Assembly: GCA_028386065.3 (NCBI GenBank)
Contig: JAKUCV010002023.1
Location: forward strand, 416,179-480,178
Reading direction: 5' to 3'
Length of the DNA: 64,000 nt
DNA from: Turnera subulata
Taxonomy: Eukaryota > Streptophyta > Magnoliopsida > Malpighiales > Passifloraceae
The first letter of the stretch is position 1. The number at the start of each line of letters is the position of its first letter. This document shows positions 10,285-24,500 of this stretch, piece by piece. A program made the position numbers and the translations under genes. The notes under the pieces were generated by a model. That model was not told the DNA's origin and searched no databases. It saw nothing but the letters and a program-made list of their open reading frames with translations.

Positions 10285-13200
10285 ATTATTAGGATTTAGG
10301 AGTTTTTCTTTTGAGCATTTTCTGTGCAGACCATACCATACCACACGTCATTAACAAAATTTGATGCCTTCTAACACACGTTTTAATCCTTCCACGAGTG
10401 ATTCTACCTAAGGAATGACAAGGCGGAGTTCGGATCGAGTTCTCCTCCACTTTCTGAGTGTTCTTTTCTAAAAGATGGAAAAAATAAGTAGGGCTATAAA
10501 TTCAACTAAAATCCTCACTAATTTTATGGTCTTTGTCATATTAATGGACTGACTTCGACGCATTTAATTGTTTGGTCATATTCCTCCACTAAAAACCCTT
10601 TTCTCGGATTCAAAGTCTTTTAGGTATAAATAAATACAAAATCAATTAGATGGAAAAACAACATGCCAACATAAATAGTGATCGAGTCGAGTGGCAAAAA
10701 ATGGGTGGAGCTGTTTGCCCCCATTCAAAGATATATGCATGGCTAGGAATAATGGTGCCATCTCATTGAAAATGAATGTACAGCAAATTAATATATCCCC
10801 CTTCATTACCAGAGCAAGCACGTCAACCCAGCAGTACTTGTGCTAATTGCAAATTGGACCCAAAGATTTTCGCTAACAGTACCGAATCATCCTCACTTTA
10901 TTCTTACTTATCTGTAGAGTATTCTTATCCATCGTCAATTAATTCTTTCCCCTTGATGTATTCATTTCTGAAACGAATTGGCATGCATCTATGATCTAGA
11001 ACGCCATAGCTAGATCTAGAAGGCCTCCGAATAGGTACCCTTTTCTTTTTCTCTCACGATGAAGTCACCGTGACATCTTATACCCCCAAATTTAATTCTG
11101 TTTCGAGAAGGAAATTAAAGTCATCATTGGAATATTGAAATACCTCATTTACATTTAGACCTGAAATGCAAGTGACTCCATGCAATGTAAGTGTGCTCTT
11201 CTTTTATTGCTGTGAACCGGTAATTAGCGGCGTATGGTCTACACCAAATTAATCACCAATGAGTGGCAAAATAACCGCTTTCTCCACTGGTGGATTGTAT
11301 TAATTACTGACACCAGGTGACTTATTGACTTCCGGATTCCAACCAATATAGTATTTAGTGCTTCTTCTCGGTCAGAAAAACCAACTTAAACAAACATGGT
11401 CTTCTCTTCCCATGATCATATCATAATGAGAGACCAAGGCTCCTTTTTCGGTTTGTGTATCATTGTCTGCCTTAACTTGATATAGGATTGCTTTTCTTTT
11501 TTTCATGTTCATCAATAATTTTTGTAAGATATATATGCTCTCTCTCTCTCTTTTTTTCTTACAGTCTCTGTAAGCTAGTGTAGACCGAGATGGCGGTAAA
11601 TAAAGAGAAAGCCACTCAATCACGTAAGATGATAAATACATATGTCGATAATGATTTTAAAATCCAATAAATCCCGTAAGATTATGGGTACAGGGTAGAC
11701 ATGTAGGTCAAAGAATTATTTCCTAGCCAAATGTTTAAGACCCCATTTAAAATTTTCCACAGTCCACTATGTTATTGTCACAAGCCGTACTGTGTTCCTT
11801 TGATGACCATTCTCTTCTTTTTATGAGGACCAAATATTGCTGATCTTTTCTTTTTATTTGTTTTCGCATAAAGAATATCTCCCGCCCAACTACCGCGTAC
11901 ATATGTAATATTCCTCTAGCTAGTTAACAATATAAAATATGCCAACGGTTAACAACACTCTTTGCTCATTCAATAGCTACTACTAATCAAGCCCGTGATA
12001 AATGCCTTCTAGATGTCCATTCACATCTGAACGAACACAAGATTACAAAGGAAGGGGGAAAAAAAAAAGAAGCTAAAACCATGATTATTAAGACAGATTT
12101 AGTAAAAGATCTTGTTCCGATAAGTAAGGCTGAGAACAGGCAATCCTTTTAAAAAAAGAAAGATTGACCATAAACAATGGAAACTAAAGAAAGGTATAAT
12201 ATATATGCGGGAAAAGTATGTATGAAACGGATATAGTATTTGAATAATTAATGCAACAGTAAGTTAGGAGAGGGAATCATATGTTCAATGATAAGTTGTT
12301 CGTTAAAACCGAAAGACAAATCCTCCTGGAACGAGTCAAAAGCATTTCTAATGGAAATCTTTCGGTAGGTAGAGCGAGCGCCGGGCAGGGAATGTATTCA
12401 TCTTTTAACCAGAAATTCCAACTCATGCTCAACTTTCATTAAGTACTCAAGTATTTGGAACTTTCTATCCCCTTGACATGGAAAAGATTACCAAAATCCA
12501 TCCTTTATTCTAATGGCGATTAGGGATGCATATATATTAGAGTCAGAGCACAATATATCCAGGCACGGAATTTTTTCTAACAATAAAGCTAAACACTTAC
12601 TGAGATAATTTTTCCTTCTGGGATCCCAGCTTAACAAGTGCGCATCAAAAGAGATTAGTCTCATATATAATTCCTATTGATCGGGATAAGTATAAAAATT
12701 TAAAACATTTACTGCGAGATAATGTGGAAAGTCAAACATTGGAATAAACATTTTGTGAGATAGTTTAACCCAGCATTGTGGCTTGGTGGCAAGAATAAAC
12801 AATAAAAGTTATTAGGAGAATATGTCTATTTTATTTGGAACATGACAAACAATAATTAAGAAGCCAATCTCAGTCATCTCACTCAATTATTATATGAGCT
12901 TAGGTTATGTAGTTGCTCATGGATTGAAATACTCTTACGGGAGCGCGAAATGTATAGGAAGAGTAAAAAGTGATGATCAAGCAAAAAATAAATCAAGTGC
13001 TTTCAGCCATGTAAATCCTGGCGAGCCATTTGATTAGGTTGTTTTCATCCAAGCATAAATACAATCTATCACTTAAGACATTAAAATGGCAGTGGTTAAT
13101 TAGCTTTCTTTTCCTTCATCTTGTTTCTTCCTTTTAGATTGTTGACAGGACACCATGATGATGTAGGTCAAAGAAGTACTGTATATGGACCAACAAGTTT

Positions 13201-15210
13201 CGTACTAGAAATTTCAAAATTGGCGGCTAGATTTTGGATGATGTATGAATTTGTTTTGTTTACCAGCTTTCTCGACAACGAGATCTTTGTAAAGTTTAGG
13301 GAGTAAGGTGTAAGTGATTAAGAATGGCAACCTCACTCTCGGGATGGAGTGATACACAACCATGGAAATCATTCATGTCACATATTTAGATGGAGTGAAT
13401 AATACTCTTTGTCTAAGGCTATAGAACAACGTATCTGATCTCTCCTTAATTAGTTTTTTTTCTTTCTTCTTTTGGTACAGGCTACGATTGGGACACTTGA
13501 GCTACATCTTCTAGTTAAGACGAACCATACTCATAGGTAACCTTTCACAAAGAGGATTTATTTGTACTTTTCTTATGTGTCTCCTTATCTCATTTCCATT
13601 ACCAGCCGTTTGTACATATGATTGATTTATCACGACTTTTGCCAAGAGAATCCCAAGTCTAACTACAGGAAAAAAAAAAAAAAAGAGGGAAGGGCACCCA
13701 ATAGCAGAAGAAAAACTGCGCACAGTGTGGGCTCCGGTATAAGAAATGTATGCACAATTTAATATTATGTAGCTGAAGCTTTGCAGTCCAGTGGAATTCC
13801 AGATACAAAAAACCAAAACTGGAATTGACCGCCCAGCAGAAACGCAAGGACAAAAGGCCTGCAAAGTCTATACAACGGACAAGAAGCATATCCCCATGAC
13901 ATGTAAATATGGGTCCTCATCCAATATGTGATTCCTATGAACAAAACCCGTGTTTTGTTTGATAGTATATATCGTTAACGCTTTGGGGGTGTTAATTTAG
14001 TTTGGTGGGCACATCACATGTCAGTTCAAGATTGCAGCGGTCGGTGGCATCGATGTCGGGTTGCAATCAAGCAGAAGCAGTATCAAAGAAGTGAACAAAA
14101 TTGTCCATCAAATGACAGGACAGTGAATGAAACTGTTTCTGGGCAATCAAGAATCAATTATTTGTGTTGGCTTGATTGAGGTTTGGTCACTGGAACGTAA
14201 AGATGGATGCCTACAAACGTTATATGAAAAAGTGGTCAAAAAGTTTTTTAAACAAACAAGTTTGGTTTTCTTTATGGTGTGAAAACGTGCATCAAAAAGA
14301 GACATGAGATTGAATTAATATTGCGTTCCCTGCTTCTGTGATGGGAAGTCATGTTGATGGTCAGAGAAATCCATGAATCAGGCAAAAAGCTTCCATACGG
14401 TTTATTGCGACATGAAATTATTGTCAACTTGAGTCCCACCATATTTATAAAAGAAGGGAAAGTAGATTTGCGATTAAAGTCTACCTTACATCAAAGGGCT
14501 CTGAGTGTGTATAGGAGTAGGACCAGGTGGGATTTTTTTTTTTTTGGTCAAAAGGGAGGCGTAAAGCCTATATTAGATCAAGAATCATAAACAAACCGGG
14601 GCCATGAAAAAAAAAAAAAAAAAAGCAAACCCAAACCCTGATGTCAGGCATCCAGATTCTGTGACCAATATCTGCACTGCCAGTTGTGTAAGGGATTATT
14701 GGACCAGAGTTCTTCTTTTTATCTTATTTTTTTTGAAAAACAATTTGGAACAGCAAAAAGGAGCCGTAAACAGAGATTTTTCAGTTACTCATTTTAGTAG
14801 TCTTGCTTGAACCCAGAAAATTAATTAATTAACCTGCAAACAACGCATAATAGCGAATAATATTAGACAGTAAAGGTGCTGTACGATCCAGGTACTGACA
14901 AGTAGACTGAACTGACAACCTCTAGATTTGGGACAACAATGCATTGGCAGTTTACGACTCTGTCTGGTGCTCTCCCTCCAACAAGTCCATTCTGTTTATG
15001 TAACCTTGATGGGTGGAAGGGAAGACCTAGACCTTCTGCCCATATAAGCCCCAGATATATCCTGATCCTAATTAAGCAGTATTTGCCTCGCTCAAAGCCC
15101 AAATTGGTATTGGGCTTTAATGGCTATGGGTTAGTCTGCGTATTTAGGTCGGTTCTCTTGTTACAAATGCAATGGTAAGACATGTTTTGTATTTCCCTTA
15201 AATTTCGAGG
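10285..15210. other. Intergenic region, no gene recognised
   Basis: AT-rich, low-repeat DNA. The longest frames (for example minus strand around 13511-13889 and plus strand around 14351-14590) have no motif, no likely splice structure, and run through homopolymers. I see no tRNA, rRNA or terminal-repeat pair. Confidence 0.45.
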
Positions 15211-16239
15211 TTCGAGGCTTGATTCGAGTGGACAAAACTGATTTGATTATTTTAGGGATAGACCAATTAATCACCCCCCCAAAGAATCATCATTCTAAAT
15301 ATATTCTCATATTTAATTGGAGGAGTCACGATGGTCTCATTTAAAACCCAGCGACCTCGACATAATTTACTTGTACGGCATTCGTACTAAAATCAAGTTC
15401 GTTCATCTCGCTCGTTATTTAAGAATAGGCTTGACTTGTGAACCGCATTGCCTCTTTACGGGACATGAGAGTCTTGCTCTCGCTCAACTTTCTTTTCTTT
15501 GTTCACAACATCAAGCACTTCCTCAGGAAGTAATCATAACAAATCCGGACAAACTCACAAGAATGTACGGCACACCAATGTTCTTGGTGTTCTCTTAATT
15601 GTCCAAAGACAAGGAGTTGTCACCCAAGTTAACTACAAAAAACTTAAGAAAAACCTACAAATGACTCCAGATAAAGCACAGGTCTCGAAACCAAGAGAAG
15701 GGTCTAGGGATTCAATTATTGCTATCCACCGTCTTTCCTGGGACGATACCGACAATATTGGATGCCAAAGTCAACGTGTACCTTTCATAGCCGGATTAAT
15801 GCAAGTACTTCATGTTCCAAACAAACAAAAAAATGTGCAGTGCGTGTGTGAAAGTGTGCATGTTATAATGAAATGCCGTGCGAAAAAGCAAAACATTTGA
15901 GCTTGTGTCTCGTATGCTTGAGACTCCTACGTATCCCCGTCAGTGGGTTCAAAGCTCTCGTAGTTTTTCCAACGGGAACCCCTTTGTCTTACTAGACGGC
16001 AATCTACGATTGGCCATGATTCTCGTCAAACGAACTCTCAAAATTCCATGCCGCGGCGTCAAAATTCAGTTTACTCCACTTTAACACCTAGCTAAGTGTT
16101 AAAAACGTGTTCTTAAATTCTTTTCTTAAATTTTTCTCAAAACTATTTCTTAAGTCTTTTCTTGAATTCTTTTCTCAAAATGAATGCTTTTCTCATATTC
16201 GGTGCAAAATTCCTTTTCAAAAAAATACAAGTATGCTAA

Positions 16240-17540
16240 TACAACTTTCATATGCAAAGACATTAAAAATACATGTATGAATGCAATATCAATGCAACTT
16301 CTAATGCATAAAACATTCAATGCATGCAATATTCCCATGCAATGACATCAAGAACATATCTTAGGATGCAACTTCTATGCCTCCAACAACATATCACAAA
16401 AAGATGTAAATTTGTGCTTAAGAATGCAAATATCAATTCTTTAAACATGCAAATCATGCCAATGCAACTTTCTTGTGCAAAGACACTAGTGAGAATGCAA
16501 CGTCTACGCATCAAACAATCTATCAAAATCATTAATCAATAGATATGCAATATTCTATTCATCACAATGTTCATTCAACATGCGTCTTTTTTGCAATCAT
16601 TCAAACAATGTTCAAAGAAATGCAACTTCCATGCATTAAGTCATTCAATCAACATACATCTTCTATGCATTAAAATGTTAAAGGAAAGAAATGCAATTTC
16701 CATGCATTAATTCATTCAATATGCAATCTTCAAACTATTTAGATTCATTCAACATTTATAGGCATGCAATCTTCTAAGCATCCTATCATCCATTCAAGAT
16801 TCAAAGAAATGCAAACTTCTTATGCAATAAGCGAGGTCTCGGGTTCGAGTCTCCGTGTATGTAGAAAATTCACATTGGGAGACTAACCCACATACCAAGG
16901 TGCACGACTCGAGTCGAATCTGGATTAGTCGGGGCAAAGCTCCGGATACCGGATTGGAAACAAAAAAAATGATCATGTAAAATGCATTCTTCTTATAATT
17001 TAATCAAAGATGTAAGATGCAATCTTCTTATGCATGTAAATCAATCATCCAAGATAAAGGAAATGCAAACTTGTTCTCATGAATGCATGCATCTATTCTT
17101 CAAATAAGTTCATGTAAGAGTTCTTCTTTTCTAACCATCAATGCATTATCAAAGTTCTCATGGATCTTCTTTTTAGAATGCAAAGCAACAAATCATGTTC
17201 AAGAGGGATGAATCTTAATGTGACTATATCAAGATTAAATGCAAGTAACAATCCTTTACAAGAACGCAAGATTTTAGCTTTTAGTGTGACTACACTAAAA
17301 TACAACATATAGATATTATCAAGGCAACCTCATGAGAGCTTTCTAACTTATCTCAATGAAGAGAGAATGCATAGCTTGTAAAGGAAAGCCATATCCAAGA
17401 TGCAAATATTCCATTGACATCCTAACAAAGAAGCAACATACATAAGATGCAGGAATGCAAGGTTGCGAAAATGCAAGAACGCAAGTTTGTCTAAACAATG
17501 TATTGGAGAAATATGTCGTACAAAATGCAAGTTGTCTAAC
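16240..17540. repeat. Dispersed atgcaact/tgcatg word array
   Basis: Over about 1.3 kb the words atgcaact, atgcaa and tgcat recur every 15-40 bases without a strict period, interleaved with tctatgcat or tcttatgcat. The composition is unlike the flanks. It appears to be an internally expanded part of the LTR-like region and carries no reading frame I would trust. Confidence 0.6.
16828..16975 (+). mobile_element. 5'-truncated SINE
   Basis: A pol III B-box-like sequence (gggttcgagtctcc, about 16839-16852) is followed by about 110 bp ending in ggattggaaac and an A-rich tail (aaacaaaaaaaa). The A box is missing, so the copy is 5' truncated. tRNA-derived plant SINEs have this layout. It is inserted in the atgcaact-rich region. 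Confidence 0.6.
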
Positions 17541-18082
17541 TATGCATTATTGTTGTTGAAAAATATTTGGATGTAAAAAATTTCTTTTGAAAAGTTGATT
17601 TTTGAAAAAGCTTCTTGCATAAAAGAGCTTTGTTCAAAACAAGTTTTGGAACTTTACCGAAAGCATCCAAGAGAAAATCAAATCGAGAGTCAACGTATGA
17701 AATCATGAGAGTTTGAACGGGCCAATCCTAGTGTGCCAACTAGCTAGTACCAAAGATCCCTAAACATAAACAAGCACATAGAGAGCAATTCACATAATAA
17801 AACATTGATTCACAGAAATTTCGTCGTACTACACTATAGGAAAGCAAGAATTTTCTAGCAAAATTTGCATTACAACGCCATGAAAAACAAGCATATATGC
17901 ACACGAAAGGGATTGAGAAGTTACTCTTGAAGCCTTTCTCAGAGTTCTGACCCGTGAAACTGGCAGAAGACGAGGAATGACCTAGCTCCTCAACTCAATC
18001 GTGCCGAAATACTGATGAGAAGAGTTAGACATAAAGGGAAATAGTAGAGAATTATTTCGCAGAGAATGCTCAGGAAGACGAC

Positions 18083-18245
18083 CAGGGCAGATCTAAAGGG
18101 GCAAAGGGGCCCAAGCTCCCCTAGGATACAAAATTTATACTAGGTTATATAGAACAGATCAGTAATGTAATGGTGGCTTAGTGGTTTGTGTGTTGCTATT
18201 TCTTCTTGAGGCGCAGGTTCGACTTAGAGTAACTTCCTTCTTTTT
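18083..18245 (+). mobile_element. hAT-like non-autonomous fragment
   Basis: Starts cagggcagatctaaagggg, then a gcaaaggggcccaagctcccc block. It is related at its left end to 27506, 49883 and 50613. The middle holds tggcttagtggtttgtg and ggcgcaggttcgac, resembling pol III A and B boxes in tRNA-like order. The right end is not defined. Confidence 0.5.
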
Positions 18246-18273
18246 CCAACCCTTTTGAACAACTTAGAGCTGG

Positions 18274-18288
18274 ACTTGACCCTCTATT
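18274..18288 (-). promoter_or_regulatory. TATA box in Tat-like LTR
   Basis: The minus strand reads CCTATAAATAGAGGG. Its position about 800 bp after the presumed LTR start at 19079 suits a U3 promoter. Confidence 0.4.
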
Positions 18289-18360
18289 TATAGGCTAGGG
18301 CCATGGTATGGCTGTAAATATGCAACTTGGTTGATTTTTAGTTCTATGGTTTCTGTTCAT

Positions 18361-18528
18361 ACCTTTAGGCTTAGCATTTTAGAAATTCTGAACCGGACCC
18401 GCTGACGACTCAAAAAATTCCTAAAAAAAGCTGGAGGTGCTCCTGGCTTCTATTTTTACCTTTAGGCTTAGCATTTTAGAAATTCTGAACTGGACCCGCT
18501 GATGGCTCGAAAAATTCCTAAAAAAAAA
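18361..18528. repeat. 98-bp tandem duplication in LTR-like region
   Basis: acctttaggcttagcatttt and the following 50 bases occur at about 18361 and again at 18459, differing at only a few sites. More diverged copies of the same theme (ggcttcgg...aaaaat...ggcccgc) continue to about 18840, suggesting an older array with units of about 100-180 bp. Confidence 0.8.
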
Positions 18529-19079
18529 GCTGTGATCTTGTGAATTTTGCAAAAAATGGCTTGCAAATCGGCTTAGAAATGCGTTTTCGAGAAAATTTGA
18601 AAAGTTGTCATGGCTTCAGGCTAAAACTCTAAAATTTCAAAACGGAGCCCTCCTGGATGTTTAAAAAATCTAGAAAAATGCAAAAAAAATACTTTTTCAT
18701 GTCTCGAACATGACTGTTGCAAAACACAGTTCAAAAACAAACAAGAAATGAGCTTTTGATGAAAAACAAAAATTTTCCACGGCTTCGGCAAAAATATTTA
18801 AAAATCGAAACAAGGCCCGCCCAGCATGTAAAAAAATTTGGAAAAATTTCAAGATATGTGTACTCCCTTGAAAAATATAATCGTAGAAAAAAACGGCTCG
18901 AAAAAAGGGTCTAAAATGCGTTTTTAGGCAAAAAATCGGCGCCGTTGAGGATGAACGACAATCCATCACGATGACCGGCCCATTCATCATGTTTCCCGAC
19001 TCGCCTCTTCTACAATGGGAAAACATTCTTTGACAAAAAATTTATTTACAAAAATGGAGACAAAATTTAGGTGCTAACA

Positions 19080-20382
19080 ATTCCACGTGCTCCATCTATC
19101 CAACCACTTCTACAACCCATTATTTTTTTTTATGTGGTTGAACTCTACAGGTTGCATTCATAGTGTTTGTAGCTCACTTTCACCAAGATCAAACTTGTAT
19201 CAGGTTAAGTTCACATGTGAGAGTCAATCTAGAATTCTACAAAAAGGAGCTGGATGCTTTTGGTGTCTCTGGTGCCAAAAGTGATAGTGACAAGAGGAAA
19301 TTCAAACGTTGGACAATTTGGGGCTTTTACGCCAAAATCTGATGCACTAAATAGTCATTGAAAGGAACACATGATTGCTATGCTTGGAGACTTCTTCTCC
19401 CCTTACCTCTCTATAAAGGGGAGCAAATTTGAATATAGAAATTAGAGCTACAAATAGAGAAAAAAGTGAGAAATTTGAAAGAGTTCTCATCTTAGGCTTG
19501 AGAGTGTTCAAAGAACCTTGTGTTTTACTTGTAAATTTCTTGAGTGAGTCACTCTTAAAGATATCTTAATAGGAGATTATATTTTAGACAAGCTTAGGAG
19601 TCTTTTGTGCTAATTACTGACAAGCAAAGCTAGGATTAACTTTGAGAGAAGGTTTGCAAGTTGCACCTTAAAAAAACTTGTAAGAGATAAGCTTTATTGG
19701 TTTGACAAGTGAAGAAACCAACCAAGGTAGGTAGGATAAGGGATATCTTACTAGAAAACTCAAGAGCAAAGTTTGGATTAGCTTTACGGGTGTGAGGGAT
19801 TAGAGCTTAGCCTAGGTAAAAGCTTATCCTATAGGTTATTGGTTGATCATGTGAAAAAACTAAGGTTAGCAAAGGTTTAGAAATCTTAAGTTGGACTCTT
19901 TAAGTAGTGGATGTACTCCTATGTGAGGAACTACTATAAATCTTGTGCGCCAATCTCTTCTTCTCTTTACTTAAGTGTGTTCTTCGTTGTCCAGCTTAAA
20001 CATAAAGCCGATTTGGCATTTATAACACCAAATCTACGATTAAGAGAAAAAGGCTGATTCCCAGCCCCTTCTTTGCCAATTTGGGCCTATAGTTTCGAGT
20101 CTTGGTGAAAACGAGTGTGAAGATTATGCTATTAGTAATGGTCCTACCTCACGAGGATGACACAACGAGATATATGGAGAGATAAGTCAGCTTAAGTTAT
20201 TCTTGTAGTATAAAAAAGAATATTACTTTTCTTCAGGTTGAAGTAGATTTGTGCATTTATGCATTTGTATTCCTAATAAATTATTAGGAATTTTAAAAAT
20301 TTAAGTTGATGATTGAGGTCTGTCATAAGAAGCATATAAAATAATTTTGAATCTCAAATTTTATGATGATCTTATTGCTCAG
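19080..20382. other. Unclassified, LTR-like with plus-strand TATA
   Basis: A plus-strand ctctctataaagggg (TATA at 19411-19418) and the downstream tract ending near 20035 (ggcatttataacaccaaatc) resemble an LTR promoter region. There is no matching second copy, TSD or protein. It may be the other flank of the Tat-like insertion or an unrelated old LTR. Confidence 0.3.
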
Positions 20383-20390
20383 ATATTTTT

Positions 20391-20580
20391 TTTGTCCTGA
20401 TTATATACGTGAAGTCTTATATGACATATATTGTCTTAATCATATATAACTGATAACTATGCTATTACAATATGACAATAGACAAAACACGTATTAGATT
20501 CGCTATGATATTATTTTAGCTACATACTTGTTGGAATATCGAAATAACATTTAAGAATTTGTTTATATAATCAAGACAAA
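20391..20580. mobile_element. hAT-type MITE, 190 bp
   Basis: Terminal inverted repeats tttgtcctgattatata (20391) and tatataatcaagacaaa (ending 20580) differ at one base. They are flanked by the 8-bp duplication atattttt (20383-20390 and 20581-20588). An internal gtcttaatcatatata near 20440 echoes the terminal repeat. It is non-coding; the 8-bp TSD points to the hAT superfamily. Confidence 0.75.
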
Positions 20581-20588
20581 ATATTTTT

Positions 20589-21514
20589 TAGATATATGAT
20601 TGTTACAAATGCAAAAGTGGGAACTTCGGCAGTATCTTTAGCCCATCCCAAGAATAATAGTAACGAAAACAATCACATGATCAGTAAATAGTTTGGGAAT
20701 TTAAAATTCCAGGTTGATAATGATGCACTAGTGACTTTAAGGGCCTATTTTAAATGGAAGACTTCAAAATTGGTCCTTAAAAACCCTATAATAAGGAAAA
20801 AGGTTAATATTGATTGCTAAAATTCATTTTGAGTCTTACATTTAAGGAAATAGAAATTTAAATAGATACTGCGCCATTGTTATTCTTTGTCAATTTTTTT
20901 TCCTTACATTATTGTTCCAACAACGAAGGAAATTATAGACACAAGGAGGGATTTTTGCTCTCAATTATACATCGAGCTATTAATTACACAAAATATTCTC
21001 GAGATAGTAAATAAAATTTTGCATCGAGAGGATAATGTCCATGGGAATAAAAATTCTATTTTCCTCTTTTATTTTTCCCCCAAATAGTTTCAGCGCTAAT
21101 CAATATTAGTTTAACTATGTTTAAAAACCTTATTCCATCAACCACTCTCTCCTTCTTTTTCACTCCTCACAGTTCAACAAAACATAGGAACTGATCCGTT
21201 AGTCTTTAAGTTTCAAAATCTCTCCACCTATCTTTTTTAATCCTATACACTACAATGAATTGTGTGTGTTTTATGCCAGTTAAAAGATTTTTTGGTACTA
21301 CATATTGTTGTTTGATATAATAACACAATAAAGGATTGTAGAAACTTATTGGCATAATAAAGGTATGTGTTTTTTTCTTTTGTTTATTATCTTTTTTTAG
21401 CTAATTAGAATAAAAAGATTTCAAATCCATTGCAGAAAGCAAGATTATTTACAATAGGCAAACACATTCCCTTACCCTTTTTGCAATGGGAAATTCTGTC
21501 TTTAATAAATTTAG
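20589..21514. other. Intergenic DNA, nothing recognised
   Basis: AT-rich sequence without inverted or direct repeats that I can see and without a credible reading frame, up to the LINE target duplication. Confidence 0.5.
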
Positions 21515-21570
21515 TTGGTCCTTGTATTTTTATTTTTTTTTTGGTACAAAACGGGGCTAGCCCAAACTAC

Positions 21571-24500
21571 TCATATTATTGAAACAGTGTCTGTGGGTGG
21601 TGACACCAAACCCGACTTATCAAACTCAAAAATAGATAAATAAGAAACTGGAACTTGAGACAAAACATGAAGGCCAAGACCAGCGTCCAGAGCCAAATTA
21701 GCTAACTTATCAACAAGAGCATTGCTTTCCCTGTACGTATGTTGAATAAGCACTGTCCATTGCTGTTGAAGAACATCCTAAAAGCGTAGGAGAAGAGAGT
21801 CAGCTCGACCCTGTACACTACTCTATAATAACTGACAAACCGCTAGCGAATCCACTTCAAGAATCAGAGAACGAATGCCATGAGACCAAGCTTGTGTTAA
21901 ACCCAACCATACAGCCCATAACTCGGCCATGAATGCTGAGCAGACACCGATCTGGAAATGAAGCCAAACTGCCAAAGACCGAAAGCATCTCTACACACTC
22001 CTCCAGCACCTGCATGCCAGAATTACCTTTGTAGGCTCCATCAGTGTTTAGCTTGAACCAAGCTTGATCAGGAGGCTGCTACTGAGACAGATGTGATTGT
22101 CGTCCTTGCCTTGCCCCTGAAGTACTAGTGGAAACTTGCGCCTGCTGGATGTCCTGTACAAAACTAGTTATCTCCAATATGGAAAAATAGCCAACACTAT
22201 GACGACCAAAAATCCAAGCATTACGCCATCCCCATAATTTCCATAGAGTTACTACAAAAATCAAGCACTAATTCTAATGACCCGGCATAGTAAGAGCGGG
22301 AGATAAATTTTGGCCAATCCATTGGGGAAATGAATTAGCACAAAACGACCGCTAATGAGAGTTAGGGATGAGCTTGCGCCAGACCCGTTGGGCTAGCCAA
22401 CAATCACGAAACAGATGGAGCATATTTTCCACCATCCTATGAAAAGCCGGACAACAAGGTTAGTTGGCAAACTTCCGCCGATGACATGACTCATTGGTAA
22501 GTAATTTGCCATGAGCCATAAGCCATAGAAAAGACCAAATCCTCTGAGGCCCTGGCCAATGCCAAATAGTCTTGCAAATAGAATTTAGAGGATCCCAAGA
22601 ACTACTTGCCAAAAGTGAATAGGCAGATTTAGCAGAAAACATTCCGGTTTTAGACCAACCCCAAGAGATACAATCAAGACGGCCTGAAATAGGAGGAAGC
22701 ATAGCTGTAACCTTGAGGACAACATCACTCGTTAATAGGGAGGCAAACAACTCCCAATTCCAATTCTCTGAAGTTGTCACGAAATTACGGACAAGCCAAT
22801 CATATTGATCCTCCGGAATAGGACCAACCAGGAACTGTGATAGAGGACCAGTACACTCATCAACCCACCAATCATGCCAGAAAAAAATCTGTAACCCATC
22901 TTCAATAATCCACTGAATTCCAGTTTGAATGATCGGCCAAACCTTAGAGATAGCCCGCCACATAGCCGACATGTCTTTCCTGTCATTCATAACCACACGA
23001 CCATGTTGCAGTCTAAGATATTTGACAGACAACGCTTCACACCACAAACTCTGCTCACCACAAAACAACTTCCAACACAACTTCATCAGTAAAGCATCAT
23101 TGAACATCGGTAGTACCTTCTAGCCCACACCCCTTGCAACCTTAGGCTGACAAACTATTTTCAAGTTAATAGGATGCACCTTTCGCACCTCCTGTCTATC
23201 CCCCCAAATGAAATCACGACAAAATTTTTCAATAGATTGGCACATATTCTGGGAAAGCATAGTAGACTGCATAGTATACACAGGTAAAGCACTTAGCACC
23301 GATTGGTATAGGGTAATATGGCCTGCTAATGATAACTGTTCTACTTTCCACCCTACCAAACGATTTTGAACATTCTCAACTAAATGGCATAAGTATGTTT
23401 TGTAACCTGACCCGGATAAAGAGGGACTCTAAGGTACATACCCAAATCCTCAGTAACTATGAAGCCATTTTGACAGCTAATTTTTGATGTCAACTCATCA
23501 CTCACATTTCTGGAAAAGAACAGACGGGGTCTTGGCCACACTAACCCTCTACCCCGAGTAAGCACGAAAAGTATCTAGACAACCCTTGATAACATTTAAT
23601 TGATCAACTGAAGCTTCAACAAACAAGATCATATCATCAACAAATAACAAGTGAGAAATAAGAGGTCCCTCCTAAGAAGCCTGCATCAAAAGCCACCTCC
23701 CACCCTGAACAGACTGCAAAATAAAATGAGAAAGCCTTTCTAAACAAAGCACAAATAAATAAGGAGACAAAAGATCCCCCTGCCGAACTCCTATTGTAGG
23801 CTTAAAAGAAGGAGAAGGAGAGCCATCCCATAAAACACTCATGCTAGCATGTGGAGACACATTGCATAATGAGAGAGGTCAGAACTAGAGCCAAACCACA
23901 ATCCAACAAAGTATTCTCCAGAAAGCCCATTCGACGTGATCATATGCCTTCTCTAAATCCACTTTAATGGCCATGAACCCCTTTGTACCTCGCAAATTAC
24001 GTATGGTATAAATTAATTCTTGAGCAATAACAATGTCATCAACAATTTGTCGTCCCGACACAAAACTAGTCTGATAAGGACCCACAAGTTGTGGTAGAAC
24101 CCCTCTAATCCGATTGATAATAATCTTTGTAATTAACTTGAACAAAACATTACAAAGACCAATACGGCAAAACCGAGCCACCGTCTTTGGGACCTCAACC
24201 TTCGACAACAGAACAAGAAAAGTTTGGTTCACGTCAACGACACTCTTCTCACCTGAAAAATCTGATGAACAAACTAAACAACATCACTCCCTACCAAATC
24301 CCATTGATTCTGAAAGAAACATGCCTGAAAACCATCAGGTCTAGGAGCTTTGAAGGCATCCATCTGAAACACAGCCTGACAAACCTCCCCTGAGGATATT
24401 GGCGCTACCATTTGCCCAAGAAGAAGAGGTTGGATTATAGAAAAGCAACCCTATAAAGGAAAACTGGCTTGTACCAAAACATCCTTAGAAAACAAAGAGA

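Larger units (their letters stand above)
15600..19079 (-). mobile_element. Probable Tat/Ogre-like Ty3 LTR (minus orientation)
   Basis: On the minus strand a clear LTR-type start, TGTTAGCACCTAAATTTTG, begins at 19079. A promoter-like CTATAAATAGAGGG follows about 800 bp downstream (near 18272-18290). Further down comes a long low-complexity zone of repeated atgcaact/tgcatg words (16240-17540), then GGGATACGTAGGAG near 15930, a word I associate with Tat/Ogre LTR regions. No partner LTR or pol lies in the window, so this may be a solo LTR or a truncated element. The lower limit is a guess. Confidence 0.4.
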
